Notes under the pieces: generated by a model | Told to the model about the DNA's origin: nothing | Database searches by the model: none | Seen by the model: the letters and a program-made list of their open reading frames with translations, nothing else | Shown: positions 1-6,762 of the stretch, piece by piece | Layout: every line of letters starts with the position of its first letter | How positions within the stretch are numbered: position 1 is the first letter of the stretch | Position numbers and translations under genes: made by a program | Origin: Bacillota bacterium | GTDB lineage: Bacteria; Bacillota; Bacilli; Alicyclobacillales; SLC66 | Reading direction: 5' to 3' | DNA length: 32,998 nucleotides | Assembly: GCA_021805735.1 (NCBI GenBank) | Contig: JAJZEE010000039.1 | Span: forward strand, 1 to 32,998

Positions 1-107
1 TCTTTTGTATTTGCCATGTTATTGTTGAAATTATACCCGGTGTCGCGAAGACCTTCGATCATTCTCGAAGCGTCTGGATTGACTTCCAAAAAATCATTAT
101 TGTCCAC
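1..107 (-). CDS. N-terminal fragment of a probable GHKL (MORC/Hsp90-like) ATPase, cut by window edge
   Basis: Thirty-five codons are visible, starting at a GTG (105-107) that follows a purine-rich GAGGGG ribosome site and begins 12 bases after the stop of the B3-like gene. The peptide contains ASRMIEGLRDTGYNF. That resembles the opening of GHKL-fold ATPases found in restriction islands, where a short helix of the type LIESLRDxGY precedes the ATP-binding N-box helix. The expected N-box (ADIxDNS-like) would fall on the last visible residues, which read MANTK, so the match there is poor or the protein has diverged. Its position as the sixth gene of the restriction operon agrees with known links between MORC-like ATPases and restriction systems. 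Function is inferred from a short fragment and could be wrong; the gene itself is well supported by spacing and ribosome site. Confidence 0.4.
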   Translation of the reverse strand, partial: MDNNDFLEVNPDASRMIEGLRDTGYNFNNNMANTK

Positions 108-119
108 GTACAGTCCCCC

Positions 120-551
120 TCATGCTTCGATCACTTTCCAAGTGCCGCTTAGCCGAATGACTGACGTGCTTGGTTCCTTCACTCGGCGGTATTCCAGCAG
201 CCTGGTTTCATCCCCAGATCGTCGGGAAAAAAGCAGTGTATCCCCTGCCTTGAGGTTATTGGATCTGATGAAGGATGTCATTCCAGTAAGGCGAAATTCG
301 TTCCGGGTTCCTCCGAACCTTTTGTTATTATAGTACACGAATACGAATTTCCATGTGGATCCTGCTGCATCTCTGAACAGCATTTCCGAACGCGGATTTT
401 TGGCGGTAAAGTCAAGAGACGGGAAGTAGGACAGAATTTGCGGATCTTTGGGTACAAGGATTCCGGCCTGATGTGTGCCAGTTTCTCCTGTGTCATTTGA
501 GCTCAAGGTTTTGGCTATGGTTGAATTCGGATGCGCTGACATGGTGGTCAT
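120..551 (-). CDS. Small standalone B3-like (EcoRII-N type) DNA-binding protein
   Basis: This 143-residue protein carries one recognisable domain, roughly residues 45-135, of the pseudo-barrel B3/EcoRII N-terminal type. The WKFVFVYYNN segment is followed by TRNEFRLTG and GDTLLFSRR. In plants this fold binds DNA; in EcoRII it is the effector-site DNA-binding domain, and in NgoAVII/CglI-type enzymes a B3 domain gives specificity to an ATP-dependent complex. The endonuclease two genes upstream has the same pattern (TRTEFRLYY then GDLLIVARR), so the two domains are probably homologous. The ATG overlaps the SNF2 stop as ATGA; a second ATG at 542 has better spacing from AAAGG. No nuclease motif is seen. 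It is probably a DNA-recognition subunit of the SNF2 protein, which is inference. Confidence 0.65.
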   Translation of the reverse strand: MTTMSAHPNSTIAKTLSSNDTGETGTHQAGILVPKDPQILSYFPSLDFTAKNPRSEMLFRDAAGSTWKFVFVYYNNKRFGGTRNEFRLTGMTSFIRSNNLKAGDTLLFSRRSGDETRLLEYRRVKEPSTSVIRLSGTWKVIEA

Positions 552-2461
552 CCTTTCATCGGTGTCATACGCAGTGCTTTGAGAATATCCTCAATATCAT
601 TTGATTGACCAGATGTGCCAACAACAGCTTTATCTGCAATGTCCCGTTTTCTCACTATGCGGTCATTGATAACTTCATCTACGGTATTGGCATAAAATAG
701 ACGATGAACGGTGACAGGAAGTGTTTGTCCTCGTCTGTACGCTCTCGCGGATGCCTGATCCTCTATTGCTGGATTCCATTCCAGGTTATAGTGTATTACG
801 TGGTTGGCTGCAGTAATGTTCAAGCCTGCCCCCGCAGCGCGCGGGTTGAGAATCAGGGCTGAAAAGTCCTTCTCGTTCGTGAATCTGTCCACAATGCTTT
901 GCCGTATCCCTACTTCGACGCGCCCGTCAATAAATCCTGTTTGAACATTAAATCGGGCCTGGATGTCCCTCCCCAGAATGTCTATCATTCGGGTGTAGGA
1001 CGTAAAGACAAGAACTTTTTCTCCGCTATAAAAGACTTCCTCCAGCAACTCGCACAGACGTTCGTATTTGGGGGTACACTTGGGATCACCACCGTGATCC
1101 TTCAGGAGAAAAGGGTGTGTACAGAACATCCGCAATCTGGAAAGTGAAACAAGAGAAGAATGCGGTCCGTACTTTATTTCTATATCTCTACGAAGACGTT
1201 CATATTCTGACGAGCTTGCATCGTCAAGAGATAATACTTGTGGAATATCGATCTTCTCTGGTAGATCTGATGCAACGTCTCTCAATCTTCTTCTAAGAAG
1301 GATGGGAGACACACGTCTCTCTAGCCTTTCTGCAGAGTCGATTTCCTGGCCGCCATACTCGCTTTCGAAATTGGGCCTCGTACCCAGCAGACCTTCGAAT
1401 GCAAAATCCGAGATTGACCACAGATCAAGCAGACGATTTTCAACCGGCGTACCAGTCACAGCGATAGAGACACGTCTCGGAATACGTTTGAGTGTTTTTG
1501 TACGTTTTGCATCAGGATTTTTGATGGCCTGAGCCTCATCCAGCAACACTATATTCCAGTTCAGCATCCTGAAAAGAGAGAGATCGCGCACAGTCGTGTC
1601 ATAAGAGGTTATTACAACATCGAACTCTTCAAGAATAGTCGGGAAACCCGTCCGTGTTGCACCAAGGTGAATGAGTGTTCGCAAATCGGGAGCGAAGCGA
1701 GCAACTTCGCGTCTCCAGTTCTCAGCTAATGTAACGGGAGCAACGACCAACGACGGTCCACGTCTCTCTGCAGTTTCGCTGCACAGCAGCGCGATAACTT
1801 GAATAGTCTTTCCCAACCCCATCTCGTCTCCCAAAATGCATCCCGCATCCTCACGAGAAACAAGCTTCAGCCACCGGAATCCCGTGGCTTGGTATGGATA
1901 CAGCTGACCATTGAAATAAGGCGGAATGGGTATCATACCGGATTGGCGACCACCGTTCGCAGGGTTAATACTATCGGGAACGTTATCGTCAAGGTGATCA
2001 TATGCATTATCACTTGATATGAGTGAGGCGTACTGGCGCAAAGAAATGTATTCTGCTGACTCCGCGACTCCCGCGTCAGAGAGCATTTTCCTTATCTGAT
2101 CAACAGCTCCATGAATAAACGGGTACCAACAATTATCCATAACTGCGTGATCGAACTCGAGGTTCCTGCAAGGGGCTTCCATACGCTTTTCGTCGTGGGT
2201 GATGACCAAGCAGCACCGGATTTTGTATTCGTCACATACTTCCGAGAGATGTGTACAGAGTCGTACGTCGGCCGGGTAGCGGCTGAATTTCAAATCTGCC
2301 AATGAAGTGTCGGGGGAAGGTGCAGATGCAAATGGGACGGGAAGACCTCTCTGTTTGAAAATAAAACCATATAATTGTTCCGCGGTGGGAACGTGCTTTT
2401 CGCTTGCCGGTGAAACCATGCACAGGATTCCATCTTCTACAATCCATTCGTACGAGTCCAA
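548..2461 (-). CDS. SNF2-family DNA-dependent ATPase/translocase of the restriction island
   Basis: A full-length 637-residue SNF2-type superfamily 2 protein. Residues 1-185 are an uncharacterised N-terminal region. The ATPase core then runs from about 190: QLYPYQATGFRWL (Q-motif area), Walker A GDEMGLGKT near 211-219, Walker B LLDEAQAIKN near 306-315, TGTPVENRLLDLW (motif III), KVLVFTSYTRM, GAGLNITAANHVIHYN (motif V) and QASARAYRRGQ (motif VI). All catalytic motifs are intact, so it should hydrolyse ATP and move on or remodel protein-DNA complexes. The start is a TTG at 2461 with GGAGG six bases upstream. It lies 45 bases after the EcoRII-like gene and overlaps the B3-like gene by ATGA. SNF2 proteins are not part of classical EcoRII systems, so its presence is unusual. 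It could be a translocating partner for the B3 protein or a separate defence module. Confidence 0.85.
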   Translation of the reverse strand: MDSYEWIVEDGILCMVSPASEKHVPTAEQLYGFIFKQRGLPVPFASAPSPDTSLADLKFSRYPADVRLCTHLSEVCDEYKIRCCLVITHDEKRMEAPCRNLEFDHAVMDNCWYPFIHGAVDQIRKMLSDAGVAESAEYISLRQYASLISSDNAYDHLDDNVPDSINPANGGRQSGMIPIPPYFNGQLYPYQATGFRWLKLVSREDAGCILGDEMGLGKTIQVIALLCSETAERRGPSLVVAPVTLAENWRREVARFAPDLRTLIHLGATRTGFPTILEEFDVVITSYDTTVRDLSLFRMLNWNIVLLDEAQAIKNPDAKRTKTLKRIPRRVSIAVTGTPVENRLLDLWSISDFAFEGLLGTRPNFESEYGGQEIDSAERLERRVSPILLRRRLRDVASDLPEKIDIPQVLSLDDASSSEYERLRRDIEIKYGPHSSLVSLSRLRMFCTHPFLLKDHGGDPKCTPKYERLCELLEEVFYSGEKVLVFTSYTRMIDILGRDIQARFNVQTGFIDGRVEVGIRQSIVDRFTNEKDFSALILNPRAAGAGLNITAANHVIHYNLEWNPAIEDQASARAYRRGQTLPVTVHRLFYANTVDEVINDRIVRKRDIADKAVVGTSGQSNDIEDILKALRMTPMKG

Positions 2462-2506
2462 AGTCTCTCCTCCATGTGTCAGATTCTTGCAAGCCGAACG
2501 TGACGA

Positions 2507-3748
2507 TCAATGTTTGGTCTGATGGACTTGACGTTGCCGGACCACGCGGATGAACTCTTGCAAATTCAACAGTTTGGACGTTTGTTGCACGCTATAGGTA
2601 GCATGTAGTGGTTGAGGTATAACCAATTGAACGTTTTGGGCTGTCATTTCCCGGGTCTGTGCTTCAGAGATACCGGGTTCAAGTGTGAGAAGGTGCTTTT
2701 GGGGGATTCGCATGGCTTCACTGATGATTTGTCTCCATCGATCTCTGCAAGAGAATTTAACTCCCAACATTGTAAGGCCCTCAATGGGAAATGCGGGGTC
2801 ACCATACTCCTGATAGCCAGGGAAAATAAAATCGGGCCTGGAACGATTCTCCGTAACAGGGTTGCGGGAGTGGAGAATTTTATTGGATGTAAAAATGAAA
2901 CTCAAGTGATTTTCGAGTGCATGACCTACTCTTGACTTCCTTCGGTTTTGAATGCTCTTCGAGACGGAAAGAAAATTCTCGATGTTTACACTGCCGCCCG
3001 TGGAGAAAACGGTATGTAGTTCCTTCGAGATAAGGTGCTTCTCCAGTCTCCTGAATAGTCGCTCTTCCGACTCCATCCATGAAAGAAGTGCGTTGTCCGG
3101 ATTTTCTGTCTCGGAGTATTCGCTGGTAATCTTTCTTGCCAATGCCGAGAATTCCTTCGTTGACGGAAATCCTCCAACGAAATAGGGCTTGAGGAACTCG
3201 TCAAGCAAAGATTCCTCGGCTTCCGCAATCTCAATTCCAATCTCGTCAAGAATGTATCTCACAACAAAATCAATCTGTGCATCGTTCCGGCCTTTGACCT
3301 CCTGTACTATAAAATCGGTTCCAATCTGTTCCTTGACGTTGAACAACCAAATAAGCTGACGCTCTATCGTACTCTCCGCAGGGGCGACCATGAAATATAT
3401 GCTGTCATCCGGGCGTCTCGCAACGATCAGAAGGTCACCCTCGGAGGCAATGTCCATTACGGAGTTGGTCTGGTAATATAATCTGAACTCGGTTCTTGTG
3501 GGATGGTTTGCTCTGGCGTCATACCATGTTACGGATGACAGTTCTGTAATACCTTCATTCTCCCCACCGAGCCACATGAAGTAAGCTTCACGGCTAGAGC
3601 GGGTATCGCCAAAAAGCATCCTCAACGGGGAGATTCCGTTCAACTCGTGTTGGTTGGACCGCGTAGTATCCGTTTCAACCGCACTCAGGCGTTTGATAAA
3701 AACCCGTTTGAAGTATCTCGAGAGGAACCCTTTGGTCAAAGTGGTCAT
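2507..3748 (-). CDS. EcoRII-like type IIE restriction endonuclease
   Basis: The 413-residue product matches EcoRII (about 400 residues) over its whole length. Residues about 20-150 form the B3-like effector domain, with TRTEFRLYY, GDLLIVARRPDDS and ESTIERQLIWLF. Residues about 240-405 are the catalytic EcoRII-C domain: RPDFIFPG supplies the acidic residue and MLGVKFSCRDRW the lysine of a PD...K site, followed by the family signatures KHLLTLEPGIS, REMTAQNVQLVIP and TYSVQQTSKLLNL. It should cut double-stranded DNA, most likely at CCWGG, with a second site acting as allosteric effector; the recognition sequence is inferred from family. The ATG at 3748 is preferred over an upstream TTG (3769) because GGAGGAAAGG lies just before it. 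The Vsr gene ends two bases upstream of this ATG. Confidence 0.88.
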   Translation of the reverse strand: MTTLTKGFLSRYFKRVFIKRLSAVETDTTRSNQHELNGISPLRMLFGDTRSSREAYFMWLGGENEGITELSSVTWYDARANHPTRTEFRLYYQTNSVMDIASEGDLLIVARRPDDSIYFMVAPAESTIERQLIWLFNVKEQIGTDFIVQEVKGRNDAQIDFVVRYILDEIGIEIAEAEESLLDEFLKPYFVGGFPSTKEFSALARKITSEYSETENPDNALLSWMESEERLFRRLEKHLISKELHTVFSTGGSVNIENFLSVSKSIQNRRKSRVGHALENHLSFIFTSNKILHSRNPVTENRSRPDFIFPGYQEYGDPAFPIEGLTMLGVKFSCRDRWRQIISEAMRIPQKHLLTLEPGISEAQTREMTAQNVQLVIPQPLHATYSVQQTSKLLNLQEFIRVVRQRQVHQTKH

Positions 3749-3750
3749 TA

Positions 3751-4212
3751 TTACCTTTCCTCCTGACAACTGATTTCAGCAAATCGTGAGTCGGATTTGA
3801 GCCAGTCAGAGGACTTCTCGAGAACTCTATCCAAAGGTTGTTTGAATTTGCCCTTGATTGAACACTCCCAAATTATCAACACTCGCCACCCGGTAGACAG
3901 GAGTTCTGTAATAATTCTCTGATCTCGATCCGCGTTGTCCGACAACTTTTTCCTCCAAAAATCCTCGCGTGTCTTGGGGAACTTGAACATGTGACATCCA
4001 TGCTTGTGCCAAAAACAACCGTTTATAAAAATGAGAGCTCTAAAGCGTGGAAATACAATGTCGGGACGGCCAAGCAATTTGGGATCATGAAGACGGAAAC
4101 GAAAACCGACCCTGTGCAATCCACTTCTGATTACGAGCTCTGGTCTTGTGTTCTTGCTGTTGATTTGAGACATCGATCGACTTCGTTCATCAGAAGACAT
4201 GATATCAGACAT
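3751..4212 (-). CDS. vsr: Very short patch repair endonuclease (Vsr)
   Basis: A 153-residue Vsr-family T:G mismatch nicking enzyme. It shows the family signatures NSKNTRPELVIRSGLHRVGFRFR, GRPDIVFPRFRALIFINGCFWHKH (catalytic aspartate in GRPD plus the zinc/aromatic cluster), the later Cys of HGCHMF, FWRKKLSDNADRDQR and LSTGWRVLIIWEC. Vsr removes the thymine produced when 5-methylcytosine deaminates, so its presence says the neighbouring methyltransferase makes 5-methylcytosine. The ATG at 4212 follows the methyltransferase stop (TAGGGAC then ATG). An upstream ATG at 4233 would overlap the methyltransferase by 17 bases and add seven residues outside the family core. It belongs to the same operon as the methyltransferase and endonuclease. 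Confidence 0.93.
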   Translation of the reverse strand: MSDIMSSDERSRSMSQINSKNTRPELVIRSGLHRVGFRFRLHDPKLLGRPDIVFPRFRALIFINGCFWHKHGCHMFKFPKTREDFWRKKLSDNADRDQRIITELLSTGWRVLIIWECSIKGKFKQPLDRVLEKSSDWLKSDSRFAEISCQEER

Positions 4213-4216
4213 GTCC

Positions 4217-5503
4217 CTACACCGAAAGTGCATGTGGATTAGTGAAATTCTTTGCTTCAGATCGATTTTTAGACATCAGGATTCCCGGAAGCATGTTTCT
4301 TGCAACAGCTTCGACTGCAGGGACAACAACCGAATTTCCAAACTGCTTGTAAGCCTGAGTATCGGAAACCGGTATTTTGAAACTTCGTCCCCCGGGCATA
4401 TCAAATCCCATTAACCTTGCGCATTCTCTCGGGGTTAACCGTCGTGGGTTCATCCCTGGTTGTGCAACCAGGATTTCTGAACCGTCTTTATAGTAACGAG
4501 CGGATAGAGTCCTGGCCACATTTTCCGGATACACCAAACCGAAACCAAAACCGTTGCCTTTGGCTCGATGTTTCTCCGCGTATCCTTGCAGATAATGCCA
4601 TAATTTATCGCTCAGGGTGTATTTGGGGCTCACACGAGCATGCTCTCCGGTAGTATATGGCTCTTCCGTCGGCTCTGATCCGTCTTGCGGATGCAGGATT
4701 GTTCGAAGAGTTGGGCCGGACATCGGCTCTGGAAGTATCATGTTATCAAATGAAAATCCCACGTCATTCCTGAACCCGACAATGTAAATTCGCTCCCTGT
4801 GCTGAGGAACCCAAGCACGCCCATCAATCACTTTGAATTGCACATTATATTTAAGCTCGTCCCGCAAGGTACGCATAATAACCTTGAACGTGTTGCCTTT
4901 GTCATGACTGATCAAATTTTTCACATTTTCGAGGAGAAATGCCTTCGGTCTGTGATGTTCAATCAATCTTGCCACATCAAAGAAGAGCGTTCCCTGTGTA
5001 TCACAGTGGAAGCCGTGAGGTCGGCCCAAAGAATTCTTTTTGCTGACTCCAGCAATGGAAAATGGCTGGCAGGGAAAGCCCGCAACCAAAACGTCGTGTT
5101 CCGGTATCACATCAGGATCCACGGTTGTGATGTCACCCGCGATGGGATGGTCACAGTCGAAATTGGACAGATAGGTCTTTCTGCATGCTTCGTCCCATTC
5201 ACTCGTAAAGACACATTTTCCGCCAATCGCTTCAAATCCACGACGAAGACCCCCAATGCCTGCGAATAAATCAATGAATTTAAAGAGGTGGGAATGCGAC
5301 AGGGACTCGCGCACGAACTGCGATCCCGCAAGTGCGCTCATTTCTTTGAGTGTATGGGGGTCCGGATATGTATCGCCATTTTGCCAACGATATATTGTAC
5401 GGTAACCTACTCCAAGAATCTTGGCAATCTGGCCGACAGGAAGTCCGGTCCTCTCCTTCAGTGAAGCAAATTCGGTCTGGCATGATGTTTTCACAAACGC
5501 CAC
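4217..5503 (-). CDS. dcm: DNA (cytosine-5) methyltransferase with N-terminal HTH regulator domain (M.EcoRII/Dcm-like)
   Basis: All ten-motif landmarks of a C5 methyltransferase are present: [10 protein letters not shown] (motif I), AGFPCQPFS (IV, catalytic Cys), FLLENVKNL (VI), [11 protein letters not shown] (VIII), [12 protein letters not shown] (IX) and [11 protein letters not shown] (X). About 60 residues before motif I form a helix-turn-helix ([20 protein letters not shown]). M.EcoRII and M.SsoII carry such a domain and use it to repress their own promoter, so autoregulation is likely. The reading frame stays open up to a TTG at 5557, but that TTG is the -35 box of a good promoter, so translation must begin downstream, at GTG 5503 or GTG 5494 after GAGAGGG. 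Ribosome spacing is short for the first and long for the second; I give 5503. Probable target CCWGG, from the EcoRII partner. Confidence 0.93.
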   Translation of the reverse strand: MAFVKTSCQTEFASLKERTGLPVGQIAKILGVGYRTIYRWQNGDTYPDPHTLKEMSALAGSQFVRESLSHSHLFKFIDLFAGIGGLRRGFEAIGGKCVFTSEWDEACRKTYLSNFDCDHPIAGDITTVDPDVIPEHDVLVAGFPCQPFSIAGVSKKNSLGRPHGFHCDTQGTLFFDVARLIEHHRPKAFLLENVKNLISHDKGNTFKVIMRTLRDELKYNVQFKVIDGRAWVPQHRERIYIVGFRNDVGFSFDNMILPEPMSGPTLRTILHPQDGSEPTEEPYTTGEHARVSPKYTLSDKLWHYLQGYAEKHRAKGNGFGFGLVYPENVARTLSARYYKDGSEILVAQPGMNPRRLTPRECARLMGFDMPGGRSFKIPVSDTQAYKQFGNSVVVPAVEAVARNMLPGILMSKNRSEAKNFTNPHALSV

Positions 5504-5516
5504 GTCCCTCTCTAGG

Positions 5517-5531
5517 ACTGTTTTTGACAGT
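5517..5531. promoter_or_regulatory. Inverted repeat operator candidate over the -10/start site
   Basis: ACTGT and ACAGT (minus strand 5531-5527 and 5521-5517) form a perfect 5-bp inverted repeat separated by CAAAA. It overlaps the end of the -10 box and the expected transcription start, the usual place for a repressor. The helix-turn-helix domain of the methyltransferase is the obvious candidate ligand, by analogy with M.SsoII and M.EcoRII. Confidence 0.45.
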
Positions 5532-5557
5532 ATAACAATACGAACATGTTTTCGCAA
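5529..5557 (-). promoter_or_regulatory. Sigma-A-like promoter of the restriction operon
   Basis: On the minus strand TTGCGA (5557-5552) is followed after exactly 17 bases by TATACT (5534-5529). Transcription would start near 5522, some 20-30 bases before the two GTG start codons, which rules out the TTG at 5557 as a start. Confidence 0.65.
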
Positions 5558-5580
5558 TCGATAGAATTACGGTAGCTCAA

Positions 5581-5613
5581 GGGGGTTAACCAGGGGAAGG
5601 ACGGGTTTGGGGG
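5581..5613 (+). other. G-run cluster (possible G-quadruplex) containing a CCWGG site
   Basis: Four G-runs of five, four, three and five bases lie within 33 bases, separated by loops of 7, 6 and 3 bases, which fits the G3+N1-7 quadruplex pattern. Within it, 5590-5594 is CCAGG, a CCWGG site and the probable target of the adjacent restriction-modification pair. It sits between the two divergent promoters. Confidence 0.5.
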
Positions 5614-5650
5614 CTGGTTTTGAGTTCAAGTACAATTTTATGCAAGTCTG

Positions 5651-5679
5651 TTGGCGGTTTCACTCATTCGAAGTATACT
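5651..5679 (+). promoter_or_regulatory. Promoter of the small RHH-like gene
   Basis: TTGGCG (5651-5656) and TATACT (5674-5679) are separated by exactly 17 bases, with a GTG start about 27 bases after the -10. It diverges from the restriction operon promoter. Confidence 0.55.
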
Positions 5680-5688
5680 ACTTAGTAT
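5675..5688. promoter_or_regulatory. Palindromic operator candidate over the -10 box
   Basis: ATACTA-CT-TAGTAT is a perfect 6-bp inverted repeat with a 2-bp centre that overlaps the -10 box and the expected start site of the downstream small gene. Such sites are typical for autoregulating ribbon-helix-helix repressors. Confidence 0.45.
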
Positions 5689-5705
5689 TAACATATAGAG
5701 GGCCC

Positions 5706-5945
5706 GTGTCTGAAGAGCGTTCCAGAAGGGTGCAGATCTATGTTGCGCCCGAATCACGCCCATTGTGGGACCAAGTCAACAGCTTGGCGAAGAACGGCAA
5801 CATCAGTTTTTCAAGATGGGTCGAGAATGCAGTCCGTAACGCTGTAGATGATCAAAAGGAGGGACGAAAACGCATCCGGGTGGAGTTTGAGGACCGGATT
5901 TATGTTGGAGAGGTAAGTGAAATCCCTGTAGGTCAGCAAAGCTGA
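5706..5945 (+). CDS. Small ribbon-helix-helix-like protein, putative regulator
   Basis: A 79-residue protein starting at GTG 5706. The frame is open further upstream, but that part lies before the promoter. After a short basic start comes a predicted beta strand (RRVQIYVAP), a helix (SRPLWDQVNSLAKNGN) and a second helix (SFSRWVENAVRNAVDDQ), the order seen in ribbon-helix-helix DNA-binding proteins. The C-terminal 25 residues are charged. A palindrome covers its -10 box, which suggests autorepression. GAGGG lies only three bases before the GTG, so the ribosome site is poor. It diverges from the restriction operon and could be its regulator, the antitoxin of a lost toxin, or unrelated. No family was recognised with certainty. 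Confidence 0.5.
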   Translation: MSEERSRRVQIYVAPESRPLWDQVNSLAKNGNISFSRWVENAVRNAVDDQKEGRKRIRVEFEDRIYVGEVSEIPVGQQS

Positions 5946-6349
5946 TATAGACGAATCCAACGAGGAGGTCACGGCAGTGATCCAAATTAGCGCGTACAGC
6001 GAGCCATGCCTGAAACCAACTGCGCCAGCGAGAGAGCGTCGCGTCGTCGGCGGCCACGTCAGTCGCGGTTGATTCCGTGAGGGCGCGCTCGATGCTCTCG
6101 CCGTCGTAACGCTTGTAGGGCACCAGGATGTCCGGCAGTTCGTGGTGAATGCGTTGGCAATCCTCACACTGCAACCGGCGAATGATCAGTCGGTTCTCCG
6201 CTCCCGACGCCCGGATCCGCTTTCGGGAACGACTCCCGACACAATCCAAAGAGCCCTGAGAACAAGGACAGGGCACGATTTCCGCACTCCGAACAAAAAA
6301 CACCGTGAATCGCGCACTCTTCTAACTCATAAACTGATATAATGACCAT
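5946..6349 (-). pseudogene. Broken DUF6431 (transposase-like zinc-ribbon) gene
   Basis: The frame reading CPCSQGSLDCVGSRSRKR, then RRLQCEDCQRIHHELPD and ILVPYKRYDGESIE is the N-terminal half of DUF6431 proteins, with two CxxC-like pairs of a zinc ribbon followed by the HHELPD-VPYKR signature. These proteins are common in Alicyclobacillus-type genomes and resemble transposase N-termini. The probable start (ATG 6349, MVIISVYELEECAIHGVF) is in another frame; the two frames meet at a run of six A/T bases (6295-6300), so a one-base slip explains the break. The family continues for about 60-90 more residues, but here the similarity is lost after SRWRSWFQAW (about 6020-6050), where a second frame continues more plausibly. 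The remaining 3' part overlaps nothing recognisable, so this is a decayed copy. Confidence 0.6.
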
Positions 6350-6672
6350 ATCATGTTTGGGTCGATGTCTCTGGTGGTACTGTTCACGCGGTACCACGTA
6401 AAATAGAGGCGTCTTCTCCTTTCTATGTATATCTGAGTCCACGGCCATTCTCCGCGTCAATACTTGGACAGGCAATTCCGTCAGCTTCCGGACCGATTAC
6501 CCTAGCGGAAACACCACGGGGTAAGCACTTTGATTTTGGAAAAAATCAAGAGCTCTACTCGACAAGAAACTAAATCCCATTTGTGACTCATGCAATGTAA
6601 AATTTCTAACTTTCGATCCCCATTCTGGACTAAAGAACGCAAGACGACAACTCACAGGTGCACCCCCAAATA
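6350..6672. other. Intergenic stretch without a convincing gene
   Basis: No frame here has coding character. The one clear local structure is an AT-rich 8-bp perfect hairpin (TTGATTTT 6530-6537, loop GGAA, AAAATCAA 6542-6549) without a U-tract, so it is not a standard terminator. Confidence 0.5.
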
Positions 6673-6762
6673 ATGGAGGCGGACAGGGAATCTGATTGTC
6701 GTGAGGCCATAGAGAAAAGGAATGATTTAGCCAATACACATTTTGGAGGCGATTCGCTTTGA
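6673..6762 (+). CDS. Possible 29-residue leader ORF before the esterase
   Basis: ATG 6673 opens a hydrophilic 29-residue frame (begins MEADRESDCREA, ends HFGGDSL) whose TGA overlaps the TTG start of the esterase. The frame contains the esterase ribosome site, so it could couple translation. There is no ribosome site before the ATG and no known relative, so it may be chance. Confidence 0.15.
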   Translation: MEADRESDCREAIEKRNDLANTHFGGDSL

